Source: Astragalus membranaceus (taxonomy: Eukaryota; Streptophyta; Magnoliopsida; Fabales; Fabaceae). Taken from it: a DNA stretch of 64,000 nucleotides. Shown here piece after piece: positions 46,101-56,394 of this stretch. The stretch spans positions 36,389,109 to 36,453,108 of the forward strand of contig CM076849.1 of the NCBI GenBank assembly GCA_039519185.1. The letters run 5' to 3'. Under the pieces are notes generated by a model. That model was not told the origin of the DNA. It was given only the letters and a program-made list of their open reading frames with translations, and searched no databases. The stretch's first letter is position 1; each line of letters opens with the position of its first letter. The position numbers and the translations under genes are program-made.

Positions 46101-47519
46101 GTAAAGTTGGTAGACCTGTTGGTTGTGAATGATCAAGATGTGGATGGAGATTTCAAGTTAGATTCCCAAGGTGTATTAAGATTCAGAGATAGGATCTGCA
46201 TTCCTGACGATGCTGAGATGAAGAGAATGATTCTTGAGGAGAGCCATAGAAGTAAGTTGAGTATTCATCCCGGGGCTACGAAAATGTACCAAGATTTGAA
46301 GAAAATGTTCTGGTGGCCTGGTATGAAGAAGGATGTGGCTCAGTTTGTATATTCTTGTCTGACTTGTCAGAAGTCTAAGATTGAGCATCAGAAGCCTGCG
46401 GGGTTGATGCAACCATTGGAGATTCCGGAATGGAAATGGGATAGCATTTCCATGGACTTTGTAACAGGGTTGCCAAATACAGTGAGAGGGTTTGATGCTA
46501 TATGGGTAGTTGTGGACAGGTTGTCTAAGTCGGCTCATTTCTTACCAATTAATATGACTTATCCAGTTCCAAAGTTGGCAGAAATCTACATCAAGACTAT
46601 TGTGAAGTTGCATGGCGTTCCGCTTAGTATTGTGTCTGATAGAGATCCAAGATTCACCTCTGAATTTTGGAAGAGTTTGCAGGAAGCTTTGGGTTCTAAG
46701 TTGAGGTTGAGCTCCGCTTATCATCCGCAGACAGATGGTCAGACGGAGAGGACTATTCAGTCGTTAGAGGACTTGTTGAGGGCATGTGTTCTTGAGCAGG
46801 GAGGTTCATGGGATTCTCATCTTTCGTTGATAGAATTCACCTATAACAACAGTTTTCACTCTAGTATTGGTATGGCACCGTTTGAGGCATTGTATGGTCG
46901 GAGATGTAGGACTCCGTTGTGTTGGTATGAATCTGGGGAGAGTGCAGTGTTGGGGCCTGAAATTGTGCGAGAAACAACTGAGAAGGTAAAATTGATCCGT
47001 GAGAAGATGAAAGCGTCGCAGAGTCGGCAAAAGAGCTATCATGATAAGAGAAGGAAGGATTTAGAGTTTCAGGCCGGTGATCATGTGTTCCTGAGAGTCA
47101 CTCCGGTGACTGGTGTTGGGCGTGCCTTGAAATCAAAGAAGTTGACTCCCCGTTTCATTGGTCCGTATCAGATTACGGAGAGGGTGGGAAGTGTTGCCTA
47201 TAGGGTGGCTTTGCCGCCTAATCTTTCGAACTTGCATGACGTGTTTCACGTGTCGCAACTTCGAAAGTATGTTCCGGACCCGTCTCATGTGATTCAGATG
47301 GACGAAGTAGAGGTACGGGATAATCTCACGGTTGAGACTATGCCTGTGCGGATTGAAGATAGAGAAGTAAAGATTCTGAGAGGGAAGGAAATTCCGTTGG
47401 TGAAGGTGGTGTGGTTGGGAGCTGCTGGTGAGAGTATGACTTGGGAGCTGGAGAGCAGGATGCGGGAAGCATATCCGGAGTTGTTTGATTCAGGTAATTT
47501 CGAGGACGAAATATTCTAA
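43158..47519 (+). CDS. E4 gag-pol polyprotein (1453 aa)
   Basis: Single open frame with a full chromovirus domain order. Gag core about residues 60-190 (YPEDVRGKKEIEFLELKQG region). Three zinc knuckles: CYRCGKPGHKSFDC (254-267), CFKCGKEGHVAAKC (272-285) and CYNCGESGHISTRC (292-305). Protease DTGATH (345-350). RT with RQLNKVTIKNRYPLPRIDD and catalytic FIDD near 669. RNase H VYCDASKMGLGGVL near 814. Integrase HHCC finger, then D in SMDFVTGLP (about 1098), D in VSDRDPRF (about 1161) and E in DGQTERTIQ (about 1197). The C-terminal chromodomain-like segment (VKVVWLGAAGESMTWELE, about 1410-1430) could steer integration to chromatin. No stops or frameshifts; all catalytic residues visible. Tekay/Del clade is the best guess. 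Confidence 0.95.
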   Translation: MARRDDAALAAALQAIAGAMGNIPGAVNDGTRNLATFQRENPPVFKGKYNPDGALAWLKEIERIFRVMDCDDAQKVRYGTHTLAEEADDWWMEVRQRLEVANEEITWAVFRREFLRKYFPEDVRGKKEIEFLELKQGSMSVTEYAAKFTELAKFYPHYADADSEFSKCIKFENGLRADIKKAVGYQKIRVFADLIDSCRIYEDDSNAHSRVMKDLRGKFQNRGKPYEAPAGKGKQRYADNKKASGGDAPAKVVCYRCGKPGHKSFDCSDNKCFKCGKEGHVAAKCEKRDVVCYNCGESGHISTRCTKPKKEKSHGKVFALAGSEDTNEIRGTCFINGIPLIAIIDTGATHSFIAALCAEKLDLVLSSMMREMVIDTPAKGSVTTSLVCAKCPLSIFGRDFLVDLICLPLGGLDVILGMDWLVHNHVHINCFRRSVSFFPPEEEESVLLPAGHLHKVMKEGVHLFALMASLSAENQAIIERVQVVCEFPEVFPDEIPSVPPEREVEFAIDLIPGTRPVSMAPYRMSASELSELKKQLEDLLEKKFVRPSVSPWGAPVLLVKKKDGSMRLCVDYRQLNKVTIKNRYPLPRIDDLMDQLVGAKVFSKIDLRSGYHQIKVKDEDIQKTAFRTRYGHYEYSVMPFGVTNAPGVFMEYMNRTFHSYLDRFVVVFIDDILVYSKTEEEHVEHLRLVLEVLKEKKLYAKLSKCEFWLNEVGFLGHIISGNGIAVDPAKVDAVSQWESPKSVTEIRSFLGLAGYYRRFIEGFSKLALPLTQLTCKGRAFVWDARCEESFNELKKRLTTSPVLTLPVPDRPFVVYCDASKMGLGGVLMQEGKVVAYASRQLRTHEKNYPTHDLELAAIVFVLKIWRHYLYGTRFEVFSDHKSLKYLFDQKELNMRQRRWLELLKDYDFGLNYHPGKANVVADALSRKSLHMSAMMVKELELIEQFRDMSLVCEVTPQSVRLGMLKIGNEFLVSVREAQKSDVKLVDLLVVNDQDVDGDFKLDSQGVLRFRDRICIPDDAEMKRMILEESHRSKLSIHPGATKMYQDLKKMFWWPGMKKDVAQFVYSCLTCQKSKIEHQKPAGLMQPLEIPEWKWDSISMDFVTGLPNTVRGFDAIWVVVDRLSKSAHFLPINMTYPVPKLAEIYIKTIVKLHGVPLSIVSDRDPRFTSEFWKSLQEALGSKLRLSSAYHPQTDGQTERTIQSLEDLLRACVLEQGGSWDSHLSLIEFTYNNSFHSSIGMAPFEALYGRRCRTPLCWYESGESAVLGPEIVRETTEKVKLIREKMKASQSRQKSYHDKRRKDLEFQAGDHVFLRVTPVTGVGRALKSKKLTPRFIGPYQITERVGSVAYRVALPPNLSNLHDVFHVSQLRKYVPDPSHVIQMDEVEVRDNLTVETMPVRIEDREVKILRGKEIPLVKVVWLGAAGESMTWELESRMREAYPELFDSGNFEDEIF

Positions 47520-47531
47520 GTGGGGGAGAGT
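47520..47531 (+). promoter_or_regulatory. E4 polypurine tract
   Basis: GTGGGGGAGAGT sits directly after the stop codon and before the 3' LTR; it primes plus-strand DNA synthesis. Confidence 0.9.
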
Positions 47532-50122
47532 TGTAACGCCCCAAAATAATTTAATTATTTATTTAATTAAATTATTTAAGGCTTACAATATTTATTTAAT
47601 TTAATTAAATAATTCAAGGTTTAATGTATTTATTTAATTTTAAATTATTAGGAGGTGTTGTCTCGAATTAGATGGTGCACGGAGCCCATGACCCACAAGT
47701 GAGCCCATGACCCATTGGATAGTCATAGGATTCGACTCACTATGGGTCTTGTGACTTAGTGGCATTTTTGTCTCAATTGTGAAAAGAAAGAAAGTAACGT
47801 AAAAGAGAGGAGAAGTGAGAAGAGAAAAGTTGCGAATAGAAGAGGAGAAGTAGAAGAAAGGGGCGAAGCTCAAAGAGAAGAGGAGGAGGCTCAATTGTGA
47901 TTCGCATTTTTCCTTGGAGCTTGGCTATCAAATTCGAAATTCACAAGGTTAGGGGGTCCTCTTTTTATCTTTAATGGCTTATGCGAATTGTAGTGCCTAG
48001 GGTTAGGTTCTAGGATAAATCATATGAATGAATTGCGTGTTGATTGAATTAATCGTAGTGTTGTAATATATGATCATGGATTGCCTATGTTGAAAATCGC
48101 ATGAATTGATGTTTGATTATTGCAAAATGTGAATTGTATGTCATATGTTTGAATATATGACTTGTTGACACTTGTTTGTTGAAAAGTGAAAATCATGGTG
48201 ACCCTTAGTATCATATATGTAATTGGGCGTTTTGGTGAATTTTAATTGGTAATTTAGAGTGGGAAAATTTCCGTTTGGATGCCCCTAGGCGCCTTAGGCG
48301 CCATATGGATTGTTGCTGAAAATTCTGTTTTGCGCCATGGTCATGGGCGCCAAGTGCCCAGCAGTGTGCTGCGCCAGTTTTCCAAAATTCTGTGTCACTG
48401 TGTTGCCCGTGTTGCTGTCCCTGTTGCCTGTGTTGCTGTCCCTGTTGCCTGTGTTGCCTACTGTGTTCCCCGTGCTGCCAGTTTTGGCACTTGTTGCTTG
48501 TGTCATGGGCGCCAAGGGCCCCAAAGTTCTGGTGATAGTTTTGTGAAAATTGTTTTCAGGTTTTTATACTTGGGTAAAATGGCTCATGAAAACTGATTTT
48601 GGTCAAGAAAGGAGTTGAGTTGCGTAATTTCACTAGGTGCCTAGTGCATGGGCGCCAAAATTAAAGTTCAGTTTTTGATAAAATTTTTATTGAGTTATCA
48701 TGTCCTGAGCATTTGGCTCGTGTAAAATGAATTTCGAAGCAAAATGAGTTGTGTAGCATGTTGGCCTTAGGCGCCTAGTGCTTGGGCGCCATGTTGCTGC
48801 TGTTCCCTGGGTGTTGCTTCTGGGCGCCAGCGCCTATGTGCGCGTGTTGCCTCTTGGGCGCCTAGCGCCTGTGCGCTGTTGCGCGCTTGTTCCCCTGGGC
48901 GCCTAGCGCCTGTGCGCTGTTGCGCGTGTTGCTCCTGGGCGCCAAGCGCCTATGCGCCTGTGCGCTGTTGCGTGTTGCCTCTCCTGGGCGCCAAGCGCCC
49001 ATGCGCCAAGCGCTGTGTTGCCCCTGGGCGCCCAGCGCCCATGCGCCTGTTTCCAGAATGTCTAACATTTTTCCTAAACTGTTTTTAATATAACTTTTGA
49101 CTCGGTTATCCAAATCCAACGGTTCAAAATGCGTTTTGAAGCTAATTTCAGTGCCTATCCAATAGTCTCAATTTTATGCAAAAATAATTTATTTTCACTG
49201 GTGTTTCTGGCTGAGGGTGTTCAAGTGTCCAAATGGCTATTTTTACCCACTTTCCCTATGTTGTGTCAATGTCCTAAGCTGGTCTATTTGAATTGGTGTT
49301 GGTGTGAGTGGTGAGCTGAATAGGTGAGTGTGATAAGGTGAGATTGGTGAGCAGAGGCTACGGCCTAATTTTAATGAGGTGAGCTGATTAATATACAATG
49401 GGGAGATCATGAATTTTAAATGATGAATTGCTTGGACTTGGTGTGTTGTAATGCATTCCCAAAGCATCTCATGGACATATGCATTATTGGTGAGCAGAGG
49501 CTACGGCCTAATTTTGATTTGGTGAGCAGAGGCTACGGCCTATTTGTATTGGTGACGGATCCGACATGCATGTACCCGTGGAGTTTGGGTTGCATTACAT
49601 ACATATTCATATATTATATAGTGCTGTTTGGAATTTAGTATGCTGATGCGAATGTTTCCTATTGTTATGAATTGGTGTGCCTGGTTTCCTTTTCCTATGC
49701 AGTGCTTAATTCTCATATGTTATTAATTATGAAAAGAGACTCACCCTACTGCTTTTATGTTGCTTCTTATGTCGGCAACGTGCAGGTAATAGCGAGTGAA
49801 GGATTTCTTATGCCTTCGTCTGGTAGGAAGTGTCACGCTCTGATACGTAGCACCAGGGGGGGTGTCCTTATGTTTATGCTTTATTTTCCTAAAACTGTTA
49901 GTTTTCATTGGTGATGTATTGGCTTTAATTTTGAACTGATTATTATTCCGCTGCTGATGGTGATTGGATTTAGTTGATGCGAACTAAACCTTTTCCTTAT
50001 GGTGTTATGTATCTTGATTTTTATGAAGTAAGTGTAGCACTCACTTTGATTGTTTTCAAAAAAAAAAAAAAAAGAGACTCTGATTTTATTAAAAGTAAAG
50101 TTATTAGAAAAGGGGTGTTACA
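47532..50122 (+). repeat. E4 3' LTR
   Basis: 2591 bp. Differences from the 5' LTR seen by eye: T to C at about 48471, T to A at about 49461, and three extra A in the poly(A) near 50060. Confidence 0.95.
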
Positions 50123-50245
50123 GTGCCTCACCCGACCAAGCAACACAGGAAGTAGAGGAGAACATGCGGGTGAAGTATCCCCATCTTTTCGAATGAGGTA
50201 CGTTTTGTCAATTTTGAGGACAAAATTTTTAAAAGTTGGGGTGAT
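50123..50245 (+). other. E3 internal 3' end after E4
   Basis: Starts with the second GTGCC, continues the chromodomain-like end of E3 integrase to TGA (50194-50196), then the purine tract AGTTGGGGTGAT up to the LTR. Confidence 0.9.
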
Positions 50246-53081
50246 TGTAACATCCCCAATTTCGCTAATTTAAATTATTTAAATTAGCAAGAGGTCAAGA
50301 TGATTAATTAAGCATTTTTGATTAATTATCATATGGTGAGTTAATTGGGATTTTAAGCAAATAGGAGCACAGGGGTATTTTCGTCTTTTCCACACATTAA
50401 TGAGTTTCGGCTAAACCATCCTCCACAGAACATCACTATATGCAATATGTGACCATTGTATAAGTATTGTTGGATAAAAAATTGACTTAAGAAGAAATTA
50501 AGGAAGTTTAAGCAAAATTTGGACATAGGGGCATTATGGTCATTTCGCCCTTTTAAGTGAAGCACAGCTGAAGCATTACAACACACTCAGCTTCATTTTC
50601 ATCAAAACTCAGAAAACATGGTGAGAGAGAGGGAGGAGAAATTCAAGAGAGAGAGTGAGAAAGAAGTGAAGAGCTACACTCAAATCCTTCATGCATGTGC
50701 AATGTCTTTACACCAATCTCTTTCATTTTTCTTCCTCTTCAATTTGATACCAAAAACACCATCATCACCCTTCTGAATTCCATTCTACCATTTCTGAAAC
50801 TTCAAGGCCCAAGGTGAGAAAAAAATGGAGTTGGAGATGCAACAAGTTCTCCTTGAAGAACCATATTTTGTTGGAGAAACCCGTAGGAACCCTCTTCAGT
50901 GTTTAACCGATATCTCTCTGTGCACAGCTCGGATGAACATGATTCTTGATGATTCAGAAACTAGACACGAAATGCTTCGGATTAGGCACAAGAATGAACC
51001 GATTTCATTGAGTATGGTGGAAGAAAAAGGAATTGCAAGTTTCAGTTTTGGATTAGAGACAGTTTTGACCCAGTCACCTTGTTTCGGGTGTATCTCCCAA
51101 GTTACTGGATGCATGCGTATGATCCTTTGACCATCAGAAAGTAGACAAAATTATCTACAGAATGGGCACTGGTTTGAAGGGTTTTGGCCACGATTTGACC
51201 AAGATACACGTGTTACAAAACTGCTCACTGATTCTGGAAAACGGATGCGAAATTGGAAATGTTGGTTCCTCAAATTTCGGATCGAATCGCCAAAGTTCGA
51301 GAGACGCCAATTCCGTAGTCAAGGAGGAAGTTCAGTAGCTGGATTTGTGATTGGTTGCTGTTCCGAAGTTCAGTTTCGAGTATCGGACGAGTTCGGTGCG
51401 AGTACGTGATTACGGGGATTGTCCGAGTGGTTACGGTTCGTGAGAACGTGATTTCTCGCGAGGTCGTCAAATCGGTGAGTTCTATACTCGCTTAGGGACG
51501 TTTTGTTGTCTAGTCATGTTATTTTCTGAAATGATACTATGGAAAATCCGCTTTGTGAAAACTTAACGAAAACGTTTTTATCGAAAAACCGTAAATCGCA
51601 TAATTGCTCGGATTGATTGGATTGTCGATTTATGATATATATTGTTTGACTGTTTAATCGCTTTCGCTGGTCTGGAATAATAACTGTTATGTTGGGATAT
51701 CGATCGGAACGAAATTGGAATCGGAACGGAATGGAATTTACTCATGAAAAGTCGGTTTTCTGGAAAACGGATGGAGACGCACGGATCGTGTGCCTCTGTG
51801 CACGGGTCGTGCGCCCCCATCTGATGTTACACGAACTGAGTTTTTAAACACACACGGATCGTGCGCCTAGTCGCACGGCTCGTGTGTATCCTTCTGGAAC
51901 TTTTATTCAACAACGCCCGGATCGTGCGCCTAGTCGCACGGGTCGTGCGTATCTTTCTGGAAATCTTTTACATCTTTGTTCAACAGCGCACGGGTCGTGT
52001 GAGACCTTCTGATCTTCAAATTCAAAGTACCTTTTTATCCGTTCCAAATGATTCCAATTCTCTTCTAATCCATTCCCCAAGGTCCCCCAACAATGTAAAG
52101 ATATCGATGTCATGAGATTGAACATGTTTACTAGAAAACTTGTGTGTTATGAACAAAAATGGAAAACCGTACTTAGAGAACGCGAGAGGACATATGTCAA
52201 TAATGATACACGGTACTTGACTGACATAATACACGGTATTTGACTGATATGTTACACGGTACTTGACTGAAATGACTAACAGCCCATTGCGGGTACATGG
52301 ATATATAATGTATAATAAATACAAGAGGAAAAAGGGTGACGACCCTTAGAGGTTAGCATACTAGGGGAGGGGAAGTCATGAGCCCCAAAACCTAGACTCA
52401 AGAATGTTTCCCCCACTAGAAATAGCGGGATGGGTTCACCAAAGTCAAGAAGTGCCTATAAAATAGGTAGACTGAGGTGTTATGCTAAAAACATGGAACA
52501 AAGATTGCATGCTTCATGAGTCGCTTAGGAGGGCCATGAGCATGAAGGTTACAGGAACTAAATGTAATTCCACGTGGTCGTTTTTTAGGACCAAGAGTTC
52601 AAAACAAGGCATAATGAACCGCTAGAGTTAGTAAGGGGTCTCGATAGGACTCACTGAGATAATGTTTATCTCACCCTTCATATTTGTGGTTTTTACAGAG
52701 AAACAGGGAAAAGCAAAGGCGACAAAGCACGGTTAGCTGGTGTGACTCTTGGAGTCATTGAAGACCTAGTTTCATGTTTTAGACCTTTGTCCCATTTATT
52801 GTTTCTATGTTCCGATTGTATAACTTTCGTTGTTTAAGTTGTAAAATTGTTTCCGCTACTTTATGTTTTGAGTATTGAACACCAGGATTATGTACAAGCC
52901 TTAAGTTTTGAAACTTAAGCATTTTCAGGAAGTTTATGAGGTTCAGAGAACCATTTGATATATATATATATTATCGAGAGTTTTAGATGTGTTCAATATT
53001 TCAATAACAGGAAGTACTCTGATGTATGCCATTTAGTGCATTTCGGTAATTCTATATGTTAGAATTTATCGGGGTGTTACA
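50246..53081 (+). repeat. E3 3' LTR
   Basis: 2836 bp, matching 33991-36899. Shorter mainly because the TA tract near 52960 is contracted and one hairpin half-unit (about 20 bp) is missing near 51990. E1 sequence GGTTGAACTC follows immediately. Confidence 0.93.
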
Positions 53082-53986
53082 GGTTGAACTCTTTGATGTT
53101 TAGGGAATGGATTTCATGGGACATTTTCCCCCTTCTCATGGAAACCTGTACATTCTAGTAGCTGTAGACTATGTTTCAAAATGGGTAGAGGCAGTTGCCC
53201 TACCCAACAATGATGCAAGGTCTGTGAGTAAATTTTTATTGAAAAACATTTTCACTCGTTTTGGAACTCCTAGAGCCATCATAAGTGATGAGGGATCTCA
53301 TTTTTGTAATAAATTAATTGAGACCCTATTGGCTAAATATGGAGTCAAGCATAAAATAGCAACTGCTTATCATCCACAAACTAGTGGTCAAACTGAATTG
53401 TCAAACAGAGAAATAAAAAGGATGTTGGAAAAGATGGTAGGGCCTTCAAGGAAAGAATGGTCAATACATCTAGATGATGCTTTATGGGCCTACAGAACAG
53501 CTTATAAAACACCTTTAGGGATGTCTCCCTATAGGTTGGTTTATGGGAAGTTCTGTCACCTACCAATTGAACTTCAGCACAAGGCCCATTGGGCTCTAAA
53601 AACTCAACTTTGACTACAAGAAAGCAGGAGATGCTAGATTGCTACAGCTAAATGAATTGGAAGAACTTGGGCATTTTGCCTATGAGAATGCAACAATTTA
53701 TAAAGAAAAAACCAAAATGTGGCATAATCAAAAATTGATAAAAAGGGATCTCACTGAAGGAGGACAGGTATTGCTTTACAACTCCAGGCTAAGATTGTTT
53801 CCTGGGAAGTTAAAATCTAGGTGGTCAGGCCCTTTTCAATTGATAAAAATATATAGCCATGGAGATGTGGACCTCTATGATACAGCAACCAATACCACCT
53901 TCAAAGTAAATGGCCAAAGGATTAAACAATATTTTGGTGAAAATGTGGTAAGAGACAAAACCACAATTGAGCTTAAAGATCTCTAA
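53082..53986 (+). pseudogene. E1 integrase catalytic core and C-terminus
   Basis: E1 resumes at VELFDV, with TAG at 53101-53103 where E2 has Trp. The core continues at 53107-53613 (MDFMG, ISDEGSHFCN, QTELSNREI, so all three DDE residues are kept) and, after a frameshift near 53600, at 53639-53986 ending NGQRIKQYFGENV and TAA. The zinc-binding N-terminus is missing. Closely matches E2 integrase in layout. Confidence 0.88.
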
Positions 53987-54497
53987 TTTGAAAGAGAAAG
54001 TCTGGCTGCAGACTTTAAAGCAAGCGCTCTTGGGAGGCACCCCAAGGATTCTAACAAGTTTTCTTTTTGTATGTTTATTCTCTATGCAGGAAATTAGGAT
54101 AAACGCTGTAGCGGTTACTTATTACAAGAGCGCTGTAGCGGTTGTGTTAAATCAGGGCTGGGTGTGGTCAAACAAAAAAATAAAAAAATCTTGCTCAGAG
54201 TGAGCTGGCACTGTACCCTCATACCTAGCCTGAGCTGCACGTGCACCTACTCACCTGCACTTGTCCAATCAACAGTTTCTTTTCTCTCTCCCACTTCACT
54301 CACAAACGGTCACTTTAATATCTACAACTCCCCACGCTACCATTTTCTCTTTCTTTCTCTCTCCTTGCTCTCTGAAACTACTCTCAACCGTTACCACTCA
54401 CCATTTATAACCTCCATCCCTTCTTCTTCCTTCGTCCCAACACACACCAACATTTCCCAACAACCAGAAACATATACGCAAAAACTCTTAACCAACC
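53987..54497 (+). promoter_or_regulatory. E1 region before third ORF: conserved block, splice-acceptor-like site, motif pair
   Basis: Conserved AAGCGCTCTTGGGAGGCACC (about 54021), T-rich stretch and CTATGCAG|GA with AG at 54088-54089, then two CGCTGTAGCG motifs (54104, 54131) and a C/T-rich leader (54240-54480) to the ATG at 54498. The same arrangement occurs in E2 and, reversed, in E6 (63432-63960). Confidence 0.5.
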
Positions 54498-56394
54498 ATG
54501 ACCAAAAAGCAAGCTGCCCTAAAACGATCTGGTAAAGGAGCTACTACGAAAACAGAACCCTCCAATCCTGTCAAAACCGCCATGGCCAAAGCAACTCCAG
54601 ATCCTCAGAGGTTTTGGAAAATGGACTTCATTGCTGAAAGGGGGTTCAAGACAGACAGCGCTCCTGAAGCTTTCTCAACCGCTGTCACAACGCTAGGTTG
54701 GGAGAACTTCATTAAGCATCGTAAGGAATACATGACGTCATTGGTAAGGGAGTTCTATGCTGGCATTGAGGAGCCTAAGGAAGGAAAGCCTCAAACACAC
54801 TCACTGGTAAGAGGTGAAACTGTTAATTTCAACTCCAGAACCATCAATGATATTTTCCATCTAGGCTATCATGGAAAGGCGTTGGAAATCAAAGTTCTGA
54901 ACTGGGGAGATGAAGAAATGGAGGCTGTTAGAAGAAGAATTTGTGTGGAAGGAGCTACATGGGGCAAATTTGGGGCTGAATATAAAATCAAAAAGGCCTA
55001 CTTGTGTGAGGAGGCCAACTTATGGTGTAGTTTCATCAAACACTCACTGCTGCCTACATCTAACACAACCTTCGTGGAAAAGGAGAGGCTCATTGTTATT
55101 GATGCAATAATGGCTGGAGAGAAGATAGATGTAGGAAGGCTAATTGCGAAGGAGATAGAAAAATGCAGAATCAAGAAAGGAGGTAACTTGTATTTTCCTT
55201 GTTTAATTACTGATCTCTGCCTGGAAGCTGATGTAGAAGTGGAAATGAAAGAAGAGAGAAGATCCCCTCTGGGGGCATTCCCATGTATTTTTAAAGTTAA
55301 GCAGAAACCTACCGCTGCAGCGTCTCTAGACTCTGTAGCGCTGCAGCACCTACAGCTAAAGCAGCAGGTTCTCTGCAAATTTGTGAAGGAAAAGTTTTAT
55401 TGGGAAAAAGCAATGTATGCCCAGATATCAAAAGGAAAGACATCCATTTCCCCGCCTCAATTCCCTGATTGGCTATTGGAGGAAGAGCCAGTTGAAAAAG
55501 TAGAGAAAAAGGGAGTTAGGAAAGAAAAGAAGAAAACTGTGACTAGCCCAGCAAAGAGAGCAAAGCCTAGCCCAGCAAAGAAAGTGCAAAAAGCTGTGGT
55601 GGAGGAGGAAAGTTTGGATTCTGATGACATTGAGAATATAAGTGAGGAAGATGAAGAAGAAACCATTGCAGTCATGAAAGATATGGAGAAGCCGGAGGAT
55701 GAGGAATCATCGGGTGAGGAGAGTAATACTGAAGAAGAATCTGAAAGTGAAGAAGGTGAGGAGGCAGAAGAAATTCAGTGTGATCCAACCCCAAGCCCAA
55801 AGAAACCAAAAAATCCCCCCTGCTAAAGCCAATCCACCATCAACCCCCACCCCCATCCCTGAACCAACCAAACTAACACCCCAGAAAACACCTGCCAAAC
55901 AGGCCACACCAAAGAAGCCTGAACAAAAGCATCCAATCAGCCAAGAAAACCCAACTGAGCAGCCTAAGAAAGTTTATCAATCATACACCAAAGCAAGAAG
56001 AAACCCAAGAGTCAAACTGGCTGAGCACCCAGAAGAAGGTGTTTAGCCAGTAGATGCTACAGCAACTATGTCTGCAGTACCTAGTGACACAATGCCTGAG
56101 GCAATTCTGACCGAGGAGGAAAGTGAGAAGGAGGCTGCTGAGGAACTAGTGAACTTGCAGGATGGAAAAGAGCCAGTACTGGAAGAAAAAGAGCAGGAGC
56201 AAGAGCAAGCAGAAGAGGAAGAAGGAGTGCAGGAATCAGACGCTGCAGCGGCAGCAGTGCAGGAGTCAAGCGTTACCGCGCCACCAACCGCTGTAGCGAC
56301 AGAGAAGACTACTCCACCTCAACCAAAGAAGAAAAAGGCAACCAAAGGAGCCCCAGCCCCTTCAAGAGCCAGTAAGAGGCTCAAGAAGGCCTAA
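54498..56394 (+). pseudogene. E1 third ORF (env-position protein), near-intact
   Basis: ATG 54498 (MTKKQAALKRSGKGATTK), open for 442 codons to 55826. A frameshift near 55815 in a C run moves to the frame of 55699-56046, with TAG at 56044-56046 (also in E6) and a last piece 56068-56394. Domain plan as in E2: Lys-rich start, globular Transposase_32-like domain (RGFKTDSAPEAFS, LVREFYAGI, DVGRLIAKEIEKC, LYFPCLITDLC), then Lys/Pro and strongly acidic tails. Ala-rich linkers encode CGCTGCAGCG motifs at 55313, 56241 and 56289. No signal peptide or membrane helix seen. The globular domain is uninterrupted although E1 gag-pol is broken. Function unknown. Confidence 0.75.

Larger units (their letters stand above)
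40452..50122 (+). mobile_element. E4: intact, very young Tekay-like chromovirus, TSD GTGCC
   Basis: Flanked by GTGCC at 40447-40451 and 50123-50127; the pre-insertion state is preserved in the partial E3 copy (33868-33872). The two LTRs of about 2.59 kb differ by two substitutions and a 3-bp poly(A) length change by eye. The internal region has PBS, a single uninterrupted gag-pol ORF and a PPT. All expected parts are present, so it is potentially autonomous and the most recent insertion of the nest. Confidence 0.95.
33097..53081 (+). mobile_element. E3: degraded chromovirus-like Ty3/gypsy element, tandem remnant, hosting E4
   Basis: Order: partial internal end (33097-33990), LTR (33991-36899), PBS, gag-less internal region (36900-40451), E4 insertion (40452-50122), rest of internal (50123-50245), LTR (50246-53081). 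So two E3 units share the middle LTR and the upstream unit is truncated. E1 integrase follows directly at 53082. The two LTRs differ by roughly 20 substitutions plus repeat-length changes by eye. It lacks gag and nearly all protease and pol is frameshifted, so it is non-autonomous. Confidence 0.85.
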
